A stretch of DNA of 42,500 bases, taken from contig JAJPIK010000016.1 of assembly GCA_021324795.1 (NCBI GenBank), positions 1-42,500 on the forward strand, written 5' to 3'. The position numbers and the translations under genes are program-made. The notes beneath the pieces were generated by a model. The model saw only the letters and a program-made list of their open reading frames with translations, was not told the DNA's origin and searched no databases. Every line of letters starts with the position of its first letter. The first letter of the stretch is position 1. This document shows, in pieces, positions 1 to 8,154 of this stretch. The stretch comes from Chloroflexota bacterium (GTDB lineage Bacteria > Chloroflexota > UBA6077 > FW602-bin22 > CADDYW01).

Positions 1-298
1 CGTTCGAGATGCAGGCCAACCAAATGGGGAAAGAGCGTGGCGAGAGACAAGAGTGTGACCTCAGAATGCAAGAACTTCCGCACGGGCCGAAATGCCGCAC
101 GGCTCTAGGACATTCTGCCTGATCGCACCACCGAAAGTGAGAATGAGCCCATTTTCCCTGAGCAATAACAGACTCCGGGAAGCCTTCGCGGCCTTGGGAC
201 TTGCCCTTGCGATATCGCCCTTTCCGAGAGCCAGACGGCATCCTCTTCCATCTCGTCACCGACTGGAAGAGGGAATTAGCACTCCTGAATCAGTAAAG

Positions 299-1258
299 TT
301 AGTGGTGGTGAAAGTGAACGGTTTGCGACGAGTGTCGATGGAGGTGGCAAAAAACGTCGCTTGGATCACAAGCGGTGGTTTCTAATTGAAGCGAGGTGTG
401 TGCGATCCCAAACTTCTCCCCAAGTACTTCGTTGACCTGCGAAAGGATCCGGCAGGCCTGGCTGACCGGTTGATCTTTGACGAGAACGTGTGCGCTTGCC
501 GCCCGGATCGTTGAGGACACACTCCAGAGGTGCAGATCGTGAATGTCGAGAACACCGGGGACGGCGCACATCGCCTTTTGTACCGCCCGTGCGTCGATGT
601 CCGATGGGGTATTCTCGAGCAAAATGTTTAGCGTTTCGACCAGCACCCCTCGACTGGACCAGAGGATAAACAGAGCAATTAGCACCGACACCGCCGAATC
701 GAGCCAGACCTGACCAGTGACAAGCATCAAGGCCCCGGCGATGACGACGCCAAGGGCCGATGCCGCGTCGCCGGCGACGTGCAGGTAAGACGCACGCACG
801 TTCACGTCGTGATGGGCTGCGCCGTGCAGTCCGAAGGCAATCGCGAGATTCACAGCCATCGCGACCGCGGCGACACTGATCATCAAAAAAGAATTGACCG
901 CCTCCGGTCGCTGCCAGCGAAAATATGCCTCGATGATAATGCCAATCGCCAGGACGACGAGCACGATGGTATTGAGCAACGCGGCGAGGATACCGGCCCG
1001 GTGGAAGCCATAAGTACGGCGTGCACTGGTTGGCTGACTGGCGAGCATGTAGGTCCAGAAGGTCAAGCCAAGCGCCAGGGCATCGGTCAGGTTGTGTCCG
1101 GCGTCAGAGAGCAGCGCCAAACTGTGTCCGACAATCCCGGCCACTGCCTCGATGACGACGAAGAGCACGGTCAATCCCAACGCTAGGCGCAAACGGAATA
1201 ATGTCGTTGGTGGGTGCGTCGATTCGTGCGCATGAGTATGCTGGTGTGGCACGTTCAT
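299..1258 (-). CDS. Cation diffusion facilitator (CDF) zinc-type efflux protein
   Basis: Inner-membrane antiporter expected to export Zn2+ (possibly Co2+ or Cd2+) in exchange for protons. About 319 residues, normal for the CzcD/ZitB branch. A His-rich N-terminus (HQHTHAH) precedes six predicted membrane helices. The transport site shows HxxxD in helix 2 (H55, D59 in LLSDAGHNLTD) and in helix 5 (H160, D164 in LHVAGD), the pairing typical of zinc-selective members. A cytoplasmic ferredoxin-like domain follows (about 215-295) and the protein ends in a His-rich tail (HFHHH). Start: AAGGAG directly abuts the ATG at 1258, whereas a GTG at 1252 lies six bases beyond that site, so GTG 1252 may be the true start. 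The open frame extends further upstream, but that part has no coding character. Transcribed away from the glycoside hydrolase gene; no metal regulator is nearby. Confidence 0.9.
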   Translation of the reverse strand: MNVPHQHTHAHESTHPPTTLFRLRLALGLTVLFVVIEAVAGIVGHSLALLSDAGHNLTDALALGLTFWTYMLASQPTSARRTYGFHRAGILAALLNTIVLVVLAIGIIIEAYFRWQRPEAVNSFLMISVAAVAMAVNLAIAFGLHGAAHHDVNVRASYLHVAGDAASALGVVIAGALMLVTGQVWLDSAVSVLIALFILWSSRGVLVETLNILLENTPSDIDARAVQKAMCAVPGVLDIHDLHLWSVSSTIRAASAHVLVKDQPVSQACRILSQVNEVLGEKFGIAHTSLQLETTACDPSDVFCHLHRHSSQTVHFHHH

Positions 1259-1358
1259 CTCCTTCCGCCCCTGCCGCGGCCTCTCCACTCCGCCGCATGT
1301 GCCTCTTTGGATCTCTGAGTCTACCATGTAACGCTCCGGCCGGAACACTCGGTGTCGA

Positions 1359-1387
1359 TTGTCAATCTCAGTCGGCCTTGCTACAAT
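1359..1387 (+). promoter_or_regulatory. Sigma70-type promoter of the GHL6-like hydrolase gene
   Basis: TTGTCA (1359-1364), a 17-bp spacer, then TACAAT (1382-1387). Each box matches consensus at five of six positions. Transcription would start near 1394, leaving a leader of about 59 nt before the ATG at 1453. Confidence 0.65.
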
Positions 1388-1452
1388 CGCGGCGCGATCG
1401 ATCTTGTCGCCGCACTCGGCCCCTACCGACACTTCCTTGAGGAGGCGATCCA

Positions 1453-3501
1453 ATGAGCACCCTCGACCTGCGCTTCCGTCAGATTCACCTCGACTTCCAT
1501 ACTAGCCCGGATATTCTCGGAGTTGGTGCTGACTTCGATCCGGAAGAGTTCGTCACGACCCTTGAAAAGGCGCACGTTAACTCGATTACCTGCTTTGCCC
1601 GTTGCCACCATGGCCTGATTTACTACGATACCAAGCTGAATCCGGAGCGCCGGCATCCTCACCTCACGCGTGACCTCTTGAAAGACCAGATTGCCGCCTG
1701 CCACGCCCGGAACATTCGCGTCCCAATTTACACCACCGTTCAATGGGATCACTTCACTGCCAACGAGCATCCCGAGTGGCTGATCCTCGACGAGAACGGC
1801 TACCCAATTGGTACGCGTACCATTGAAGCCGGCTTCTACCGTCAGCTCTGCCTCAATTCGCCCTACCGCGACTTCCTCAAGGCGCACACCCGGGAAATCC
1901 TCGAGACCTTGCCGGTCGATGGCTTCTTCTTTGACATCGTCCAACCGCGCGAGTGCGCGTGCCGGTACTGTCGGTCGCTAATGGAAGCCGAAGGACTTGA
2001 CCCGACCAATGCCGAGGCACGTCGAGGATTCGCTCTTCAAACGATCAACCGCTTCAAGACCGACATGTCGGGCTTCGTTCGGGAGTTGAATCCAGAAGCG
2101 AGCATCTACTACAACGCCGGCCACATCGGCACCCGGCACCGCGAGGTCGCTCACGCCTATTCCCACTTTGAGCTCGAAACACTGCCGAGCGGGGGCTGGG
2201 GCTACCTGCACTTCCCGGTCAGCATGCGCTACGCCCGGAATCTCGGCAACGACTGCCTGGCTCAGACCGGGAAGTTTCACACCTCCTGGGGCGATTTCCA
2301 CTCGTTTAAGAATCTACCGGCGCTCCAGTACGAGTGCTTTCGTATGCTCGCCCTCGGCGCCAAGTGCATGATCGGCGATCAGCTTCATCCATCGGGGAGA
2401 ATCGACCCCTACGTCTACGATCTGGTCGGCCAGGTGTACCGCGAGATCGAGCAGAAGGAGCCGTGGTGCCACAGAGCCAAGGCCGTGACCGAGGTTGGCC
2501 TCTTCACCCCCGAAGAGTTCCTTGGCGGCGACGCGCGCAACCTACCGGTTGCGATCACCGGCGCCGAGCGCATGCTGGACGAAGCCGCCATTCAGTTCGA
2601 CATTCTCGATTCGGCGAGTAACCTGTCGCCTTACAAAGTCTTGATTCTCCCGGACAACATTCCCGTTTCTTCGGCCTTCGCGGCCAAGCTCGAAAGCTAT
2701 CTGGCAAAAGGCGGCGCCTTGATCGCGACTTTCGAATCGGGCTTGAATCCCGAGAAGACCGGATTCGCTCTGCCAGCGTTGGGCGTTCGCCTGGCGAGCG
2801 ACGGTCCGCGCGATCTCGACGGCAGGCTCGTTCGCGGCCGCCACTTCCCCCGCGGCGATTACGCCGAGTACCTGCTCCCAACCGGGGCCATCGGCGAAGG
2901 CTTGCCTCCCACCGAGCACGTCATGTACATTCGTGGCCTCGACATCGCTGCCGCGCACGGCACGACGGTGCTCGCGAACCTCGTCCAGCCTTACTTCGAC
3001 CGGACCTACCAGCACTTCTGCTCGCACCGGCAAACTCCGTCTTCGGGGAGAGTTGGCGGTCCAGGCATCGTCCAGAATGGTCGAGCGATCTACTTCAGCC
3101 ACCCGATTTTCAGCCAGTACCATCAAAACGCCCCGCGCTGGTGCAAAACGCTTCTCCTCAACGCCTTGAAACTGCTCTTGCCCGAGCCACTCCTGCGCCA
3201 TTCCGGCCCCAGCACGCTCTTCGCCGCCCTGAACGAGCAAGCCGCCGAGCATCGCTGGATCCTCCACGCCCTCCACTGCATCCCGGAGCGGCGCGGCCTC
3301 GACTTCGACGTGATCGAAGATGTAATTCCTTTGCACGAGGTCAAGTTCTCGATCAAGACTGACCGGCCAGTGCGCTCAGTTGTTGCGGTCCCCCAAAATC
3401 AATCGCTAAGCTTTCACCTGGCGAATGGCCGGGTAGAGTTCATCTTACCAAGACTGGAGGGCCACCAGATGGTTGCTCTCAGCTTCGGAGCGACCGACTG
3501 A
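1453..3501 (+). CDS. Glycoside hydrolase-like protein (GHL6 / beta-galactosidase trimerisation-type)
   Basis: A 682-residue protein with no signal peptide, so probably cytoplasmic. Residues 1 to about 345 resemble the TIM barrel of hypothetical glycosyl hydrolase family GHL6, related to alpha-L-fucosidase and GH42-type barrels. The strand DGFFFDIV (D156, D161) sits where fucosidase-like enzymes carry their nucleophile. It is followed by a Cys cluster, ECACRYC (C168, C170, C173), that could bind metal. From about 345 a flavodoxin-like domain resembles the beta-galactosidase trimerisation domain (KVLILPDNIPVSS, GGALIATFESG), and a short beta-rich tail closes the protein. AGGAGG lies seven bases before the ATG. 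Together with the downstream isomerase, importer and enolase-type enzyme it probably processes the imported glycoside. The substrate cannot be read from the sequence. Confidence 0.8.
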   Translation: MSTLDLRFRQIHLDFHTSPDILGVGADFDPEEFVTTLEKAHVNSITCFARCHHGLIYYDTKLNPERRHPHLTRDLLKDQIAACHARNIRVPIYTTVQWDHFTANEHPEWLILDENGYPIGTRTIEAGFYRQLCLNSPYRDFLKAHTREILETLPVDGFFFDIVQPRECACRYCRSLMEAEGLDPTNAEARRGFALQTINRFKTDMSGFVRELNPEASIYYNAGHIGTRHREVAHAYSHFELETLPSGGWGYLHFPVSMRYARNLGNDCLAQTGKFHTSWGDFHSFKNLPALQYECFRMLALGAKCMIGDQLHPSGRIDPYVYDLVGQVYREIEQKEPWCHRAKAVTEVGLFTPEEFLGGDARNLPVAITGAERMLDEAAIQFDILDSASNLSPYKVLILPDNIPVSSAFAAKLESYLAKGGALIATFESGLNPEKTGFALPALGVRLASDGPRDLDGRLVRGRHFPRGDYAEYLLPTGAIGEGLPPTEHVMYIRGLDIAAAHGTTVLANLVQPYFDRTYQHFCSHRQTPSSGRVGGPGIVQNGRAIYFSHPIFSQYHQNAPRWCKTLLLNALKLLLPEPLLRHSGPSTLFAALNEQAAEHRWILHALHCIPERRGLDFDVIEDVIPLHEVKFSIKTDRPVRSVVAVPQNQSLSFHLANGRVEFILPRLEGHQMVALSFGATD

Positions 3502-3591
3502 TCGGTTCGGAGTTGAGGGCGATCCAGGATCTGAGCCACGGTGACCCTCGCGGTCGGCGATTTCAATACATGCTCAAACGGCCATTTCAGT

Positions 3592-3631
3592 TATAGTTTT
3601 TGAAGCGGGCAATGTCGTTGCCCGCTTCAAA
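3592..3631 (+). promoter_or_regulatory. Perfect palindrome next to a -10-like box; candidate operator
   Basis: TATAGT at 3592-3597 is followed by a perfect inverted repeat: arms 3599-3612 and 3618-3631 (core TGAAGCGGGCAA / TTGCCCGCTTCA) around a 5-nt centre. The flanking bases are T-rich before and A-rich after, the reverse of an intrinsic terminator. It would cover the transcription start of the isomerase gene at 3650. No convincing -35 box was found. Confidence 0.45.
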
Positions 3632-3649
3632 GGACATTGTGAGGGAAGA

Positions 3650-4513
3650 ATGCGACTCGGCGTTTGTGGTGGAAAGTTACCCGCGAACATGGACGATCTC
3701 AGTCCGGAGCTCTGCCACGAGGTTCGGCAGCTTGGCTACAGTGGCATCTTCACCCGCTTTCGGGCTAACGACCCTCTGACGACGACCCGGGAGCAGTGCC
3801 GACGCGCACGGGCAGTCATTGAAGACAGTGGACTCAGACTCTACCAAACGACCGGTTACTGGCAATGTCTGATCCACCCCGACGAGTCCAAGCGCGCCGA
3901 AGCGGTGAAAGTTCTCCAGGCCAGCTTGAAGATTGCTGGTTGGCTTGGCGCCCGCTCGATCGATACCGGTCCCGGTAGCCTGAATCCGCGTGGCCCATGG
4001 TTTCCCCATCCGGACAACTGGACGCCATTGGCCCGGCGCCAGCTCATTCGCAGCCTGCGCGAGGCCGCGCCCGCCGCCGAGGACGCCGGGGTCTACCTGG
4101 GTCTCGAAGCGCACCAACTCGTGACCTTGAGCTCGCCGGAGGTCACCCGCGACGTCCTCGACGCGGTCGACTCGCCCTGGGTCCGTTGCGACCTCGACCC
4201 GGCCAATTGGATCACTCTGGAAACCGCTTTCAACACCGGCCCGGCGATCGATCACATGTTTGACGTTCTCGGCGACCGCATCGTCAGCGGCCACGCCAAG
4301 GACTCGACGATCCTCGACAAGCTCACCATCCATATCGACGCCTGCTGCCCGGGCACCGGCAATCTGGACTTCGGAACCTACTTCCGCCGAATGGAAGCGC
4401 TGAATCCAGAGTACCCATTGATCGTCGAAGGCGCCAGCTACGAGCAGTGGGGCGTCGCTGCGGAGTTTCTGCACGGTGTCGCGCGGAAGGAAGGAATTCG
4501 CGTGATCGAATAG
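3650..4513 (+). CDS. Sugar phosphate isomerase/epimerase (xylose isomerase-like TIM barrel)
   Basis: A 287-residue soluble protein of the AP endonuclease 2 / xylose isomerase-like TIM-barrel family, which includes tagatose epimerases, hydroxypyruvate isomerase and IolE/IolI-type enzymes. The likely divalent metal ligands are visible: E153 (LGLEAHQ), D181 or D183 (CDLDPANW), H215 (SGHAKD) and E260 (VEGASYEQW). Length is normal for the family. AGGGA lies just upstream of the ATG. It sits between the GHL6-like protein and the CUT1 importer, so an isomerisation or epimerisation step in breakdown of the imported sugar is the natural reading. Hydroxypyruvate isomerase is possible but nothing specific points to it. 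Confidence 0.85.
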   Translation: MRLGVCGGKLPANMDDLSPELCHEVRQLGYSGIFTRFRANDPLTTTREQCRRARAVIEDSGLRLYQTTGYWQCLIHPDESKRAEAVKVLQASLKIAGWLGARSIDTGPGSLNPRGPWFPHPDNWTPLARRQLIRSLREAAPAAEDAGVYLGLEAHQLVTLSSPEVTRDVLDAVDSPWVRCDLDPANWITLETAFNTGPAIDHMFDVLGDRIVSGHAKDSTILDKLTIHIDACCPGTGNLDFGTYFRRMEALNPEYPLIVEGASYEQWGVAAEFLHGVARKEGIRVIE

Positions 4514-4517
4514 ACGA

Positions 4518-4546
4518 TTGCTCGGGTCGATGAACTCGACTATACT
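4518..4546 (+). promoter_or_regulatory. Sigma70-type promoter of the first sugar importer
   Basis: TTGCTC (4518-4523), a 17-bp spacer and TATACT (4541-4546), beginning five bases after the isomerase stop codon. It gives a leader of about 75 nt before the binding-protein ATG at 4628. Confidence 0.6.
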
Positions 4547-4627
4547 GATGGCCAAGCAGATTCAGTAGGTTGTATGTGATCACGTGATGCGTGAAAACAC
4601 AGCAAAGGAGCTGCAAGAAAGAAGGCC

Positions 4628-6109
4628 ATGCGGAAGTTAGAGGAATCTCAATCGATCAATCGGCGTCAGATTCTGCAAGTCGGAGTCGGGATTGCTGGAT
4701 TCACGATCGCCCCGCTGCTCGCCGCGTGCGCGGCTCAGCCGGCCCCCTCCAGTCCGGCGGCCCAGTCCGCGGCCCCGGCGCCGACGAAAGCAGCCGCACC
4801 GACCACCCAGGTGCCAGCGGGAACCCCGCCGGCAAAAAGCGGCACGACGGTCGTCAAGATGCAGGACCGCGGTGACGATTACATCTTCAAACTCATGCGC
4901 AGCCAGTTCGCCGAGTTTCAGAAGGAGCAGCCGGGGATCCAAGTTGAATTCGATGATACGACTGGCAATTTCTTCCAGAAGCTGCAGCTTCAGATCGCCA
5001 GCGGCACCCCACCGGACGTCTACTTTGACTCGGCCACTGACAACGGCGCGTCCTACCGCCTGGGTATTGCCGAAGCTGTCGACGACTACTTGCGCTCGAC
5101 GAGCGATTTCTCCGAAGACAAGTTTGACAAGAACTCCTGGTTCGCTCTGACTTACGCAGGAAAACGCTGGGGGTTACCTTGGGACTCGGGCGGCTGCGGC
5201 ATTTATTTCAACATCGACCTGTTCAACGAGGCGCAGGTGCCGCTTCCGGATCCTACTAAGCCGATGAGTTGGGATCAACTGCTGACGACCGCCCAAAAAC
5301 TGACCATTGATCTCAACGGCAAACGCGCCGATCAGGGCGGCTTTGACCCGACGCGAGTCAAGCAATTTGGCTTCAGTGGTTCGGGTATCGAAACCTGGGG
5401 AGCGATGCAGTTTATTTTTGGCAATGGGGGTGAGCCATTGGTCGGATCGGTGGGCAGCCCACCGACCCAGCACCAGGTCCCTTTTGACGACGACGCGGTC
5501 GTCGCAGGAATCCAATGGCTGGCCGATCTTGTCCACAAGTACCACGTGATGCCGGATCCGACCTTTACCCAGTCGACGCCGATTACCTTTGCGAACAAGA
5601 CCATCGCGATGAACTACGATGGCGTGTGGGCGCTCGGCCGGGCGAACCAGTCCGGTGTCCACTATGGGGTATTTCCCTTTCCTACTGGCAAGGTGCCTAC
5701 CAGTTATGGCCACTACTCTCCCCTGGCCATGGTCAAGAGCTCGAAGGTGAAAGACGCGACTTGGACCTGGATGTACTGGGCATGTCTCTCCGAAAAGGGG
5801 CAGAGCATGCTGGTCGATGCGGGTCAAATGCAGCCTATGCGCAAATCCCTGTTTCAACGCTTTCTCGACGGCAAAGGCGGCCCGGATAAGCAATACCGCC
5901 AGGTCTTCGTCGACCAGCTCACCTCGCCGAACTTCCGCGCCGTTGGTGACAAGGTCGGCAGTTACTACGACAGCTATGCCCTGGAGTGGAACCAGATCCT
6001 CACTCCGATTTTCGATCAGGTCTTCCATGGAACGAAGGCGATGAAGGACGTTGCGAAGGACACGCGCCAGAAGCTCGAAACTCTCTTGCATACCGGGAAA
6101 GTAACGTAG
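4628..6109 (+). CDS. ABC sugar transporter substrate-binding lipoprotein (CUT1 family)
   Basis: A 493-residue family 1 extracellular solute-binding protein that captures the substrate outside the membrane for the permeases at 6201 and 7192. The leader carries a twin-arginine motif (NRRQIL, R12-R13) and a lipobox LLAAC, so Tat export and lipidation at C34 are expected. An Ala/Pro/Thr-rich linker follows to about residue 75, then the mature two-lobed domain (VVKMQDRGDDYIFKLM onward, with PDVYFDSA and GKRWGLPWDSGG). An in-frame TGA just upstream excludes a longer start. Spacing from AAAGGAG (4604-4610) to the ATG is long, while GAAGG (4621-4625) is very close, so initiation may be modest. Transcribed from the promoter at 4518-4546. 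Confidence 0.93.
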   Translation: MRKLEESQSINRRQILQVGVGIAGFTIAPLLAACAAQPAPSSPAAQSAAPAPTKAAAPTTQVPAGTPPAKSGTTVVKMQDRGDDYIFKLMRSQFAEFQKEQPGIQVEFDDTTGNFFQKLQLQIASGTPPDVYFDSATDNGASYRLGIAEAVDDYLRSTSDFSEDKFDKNSWFALTYAGKRWGLPWDSGGCGIYFNIDLFNEAQVPLPDPTKPMSWDQLLTTAQKLTIDLNGKRADQGGFDPTRVKQFGFSGSGIETWGAMQFIFGNGGEPLVGSVGSPPTQHQVPFDDDAVVAGIQWLADLVHKYHVMPDPTFTQSTPITFANKTIAMNYDGVWALGRANQSGVHYGVFPFPTGKVPTSYGHYSPLAMVKSSKVKDATWTWMYWACLSEKGQSMLVDAGQMQPMRKSLFQRFLDGKGGPDKQYRQVFVDQLTSPNFRAVGDKVGSYYDSYALEWNQILTPIFDQVFHGTKAMKDVAKDTRQKLETLLHTGKVT

Positions 6110-6136
6110 GGGATACCAATCATCCGTTGGGCTGCC

Positions 6137-6164
6137 AGAGCTGACGAAATTAATAGGCAGCTCT
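6137..6164 (+). other. Hairpin between binding-protein and permease genes
   Basis: Arms AGAGCTG (6137-6143) and CAGCTCT (6158-6164) enclose a 14-nt loop. A competing pair GCTGCC / GGCAGC (6131-6136, 6156-6161) overlaps it. There is no T-tract. Hairpins at this place often stabilise the binding-protein mRNA relative to the permease part; that role is inferred. Confidence 0.4.
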
Positions 6165-6196
6165 CATCCTAAGCCTCTCCCAGAGGAAGAGGGAAT
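6165..6196 (+). repeat. 32-bp REP-like hairpin repeat, copy 1
   Basis: Matches a second copy at 38686-38717 (opposite strand) at 27 of 32 positions. Its core is CCTCTCCCAGAGG, a short hairpin, followed by AGAGGGAAT. It ends four bases before the permease GTG at 6201, so it also supplies the Shine-Dalgarno-like purines. Copy 2 has the same orientation relative to the gene it precedes. Confidence 0.6.
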
Positions 6197-6200
6197 CTCA

Positions 6201-7187
6201 GTGGAGCGACGGATGTCAGTTCTCTCTTTTTCAGCTCCGACCGAATCGAGCCACTCGGCACCTTTTTACCGTCGGCGCCGTTTCCAACAGAATTTCTACG
6301 GATGGCTCTTCGCGCTGCCGGCGATCCTTGGGCTGGTCTGCTTCTCGGCCGGGCCGGTCCTCGCCTCGTTCTACTTCAGCCTCACCGATTACAGCGTGGT
6401 CAAGCCGCCGAGCTTTGTCGGGCTGCAGAACTTTGTCGACCTGCTGACGAGCGACGGTCTGTTTCGCCAATCGCTCTGGATTACGACCTACTATTCGTTA
6501 CTGGCAATTCCCCTATCATTGATCATCGGCTTATTGATCGCGATTTTGTTGAATCAGCGGGTGCGCGGCGTCGCAATCTATCGCGCCATTTGGTATTTGC
6601 CGACGATCGTGCCGATTGTCGCGACGGCAACGCTCTGGCGCTGGATTCTCAACAGCGAGTTTGGCCTGGTGAACTGGCCGTTGAAGACCTTGGGCCTGCC
6701 GGCGCCGGGTTGGCTCACCGACCCGGCCTGGACGATTCCCTCCCTCGTACTGATCCACCTCTGGGCAATTGGCAACGCCATGCTGATCAATCTCGCCGGG
6801 CTTCAGGGAGTGCCCGTTCAGCTTTACGAAGCGGCTAGTATCGATGGTGCGACCAGTTGGACCAAGTTCTGGCACGTCACGATCCCGATGCTGTCGCCAG
6901 TTCTTTTCTTCAATCTCGTCCTCGGCATCATCGAGTCGTTCCAGGTCTTTACGATCGTCTACGTAATCTTCACGCCGGGCGGTACGAGTAGTGGCACGGC
7001 CGGGCCGGCCAACGCGGCGCTCTTCTACGTGCTCTATCTGTACCGCAACGCCTTCGAATACTTCAAGATGGGGTACGCGTCGGCGATGGCCTGGATCCTC
7101 TTTCTGATCATCGTTGCTCTGACCTGGCTCGCGTTCCGCTTGCAAGGACGCTGGGTCTACTATGAAGGCGGAAAGATCGGGGAATAA
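6201..7187 (+). CDS. ABC sugar transporter permease (MalF/UgpA-type)
   Basis: A 328-residue inner-membrane permease of the CUT1 importer, with about six helices after a short basic N-terminus (FYRRRRFQQNFYGWLF). The EAA loop that docks the ATPase reads YEAASIDGATSWTKFWHVTIP. Two starts are plausible: GTG 6201, preceded by AGAGGGA in the REP-like repeat, and ATG 6213, which has GTGGAG six bases upstream. The 4-nt gap to the next gene (ATG 7192) indicates co-transcription with the second permease. No ATPase gene is present in the cluster. Confidence 0.92.
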   Translation: MERRMSVLSFSAPTESSHSAPFYRRRRFQQNFYGWLFALPAILGLVCFSAGPVLASFYFSLTDYSVVKPPSFVGLQNFVDLLTSDGLFRQSLWITTYYSLLAIPLSLIIGLLIAILLNQRVRGVAIYRAIWYLPTIVPIVATATLWRWILNSEFGLVNWPLKTLGLPAPGWLTDPAWTIPSLVLIHLWAIGNAMLINLAGLQGVPVQLYEAASIDGATSWTKFWHVTIPMLSPVLFFNLVLGIIESFQVFTIVYVIFTPGGTSSGTAGPANAALFYVLYLYRNAFEYFKMGYASAMAWILFLIIVALTWLAFRLQGRWVYYEGGKIGE

Positions 7188-7191
7188 AGTC

Positions 7192-8088
7192 ATGGAGAGA
7201 GTATCGACCATCGCCGGAGTCAGGACCAAATCGGCAGTGCGCGCCTCGCCGACTAGCCAAAGCCGATCGGGGCAAGTGCTGGCCTACGTGCTCCTTTCGC
7301 TCGGCGGGCTAGTGATGTTCATGCCGTTTGTCTGGCTCCTCTCCTCGTCAGTCAAGGGACCAAATCAGGTCTTCGTCTTTCCTCCTGAATGGATTCCCAA
7401 CCCGATTCACTGGGATAACTACGCCTACGTCGTGCAGGAGCTTCCGTTTCTGCTCTATCTGCAGAACACGATGATCATCACCGTTGGTGCGGTGACCGGG
7501 CAGGTTCTGACCTCGATGATCTCGGCATACAGCTTTGCCCGCTTGCGCTGGTGGGGACGGGACGTGATCTTCGCGCTGATTCTCTCGACCCTGATGCTGC
7601 CCTACGTCGTCACCCTAATTCCGATCTACGTCATCTTCACCCGCCTGCACTGGATCAACACCTTCTTGCCCTTGATCGTGCCCACGTGGTTCGGAGGCGG
7701 CGCCTTCAACATCTTTTTGCTCCGCCAGTTCTTTCTGACGATTCCTCGCGAGCTTGAGGAAGCAGCAATCGTCGATGGGGCTCAGCCTTGGACCCTCCTG
7801 CGCCAGATCATCGTTCCACTCTCGAAGCCAGCCCTGGCAGTGGTCGCGATCTTTTCCTTCCTCCATCAGTGGAACGACTTCCTGGGTCCGCTGATCTACC
7901 TGAACAAGGCCCAGCTTCGGACCCTTGCGCTGGGGGTCAATGCTCTTCAGGGGCTGGAGTGGGGACGTGACATGACTCAGTACATCATGGCGATTTCGGT
8001 GCTGATTACCGCGCCGGTGATCATTCTTTTCTTCGTCGCCCAGCGCAGCTTCATCGAAGGAATCGTGCTGACCGGGCTACGCGGCTAA
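7192..8088 (+). CDS. ABC sugar transporter permease (MalG/UgpE-type)
   Basis: A 298-residue partner permease with about six helices. Its EAA loop reads LEEAAIVDGAQPWTLLRQIIVP. ATG 7192 is preferred because it lies four bases after the stop of the first permease and has GGGGA about eight bases upstream. A longer in-frame start at 7162 would overlap the upstream gene and lacks a good ribosome site. It forms the heterodimeric channel with the preceding gene and completes the membrane part of the importer. Confidence 0.92.
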   Translation: MERVSTIAGVRTKSAVRASPTSQSRSGQVLAYVLLSLGGLVMFMPFVWLLSSSVKGPNQVFVFPPEWIPNPIHWDNYAYVVQELPFLLYLQNTMIITVGAVTGQVLTSMISAYSFARLRWWGRDVIFALILSTLMLPYVVTLIPIYVIFTRLHWINTFLPLIVPTWFGGGAFNIFLLRQFFLTIPRELEEAAIVDGAQPWTLLRQIIVPLSKPALAVVAIFSFLHQWNDFLGPLIYLNKAQLRTLALGVNALQGLEWGRDMTQYIMAISVLITAPVIILFFVAQRSFIEGIVLTGLRG

Positions 8089-8095
8089 TGTGTAT

Positions 8096-8117
8096 GGGCA
8101 GACGCAGAGGTCTGCCC
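8096..8117 (+). other. Perfect 8-bp hairpin after the permease gene
   Basis: GGGCAGAC (8096-8103) and GTCTGCCC (8110-8117) with a 6-nt loop, eight bases after the permease stop. There is no T-tract, so it is a weak or factor-dependent terminator, or an mRNA-stabilising stem, before the enolase-superfamily gene. Confidence 0.4.
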
Positions 8118-8154
8118 CGCCCTCTGAGGTCCAGTCTGATAATAGGAGTGTTTG

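Noticed and set aside
1..298. Possible gene tail or small gene at the left edge (frames on both strands, including a plus frame 92-385)
   Set aside because: No ribosome site, poor third-position bias, no recognisable motif, and the plus frame runs into the end of the CDF gene on the other strand.
3599..3631. Intrinsic terminator of the GHL6-like gene
   Set aside because: No T-tract follows the stem on either strand; the A/T flanks are in the opposite arrangement.
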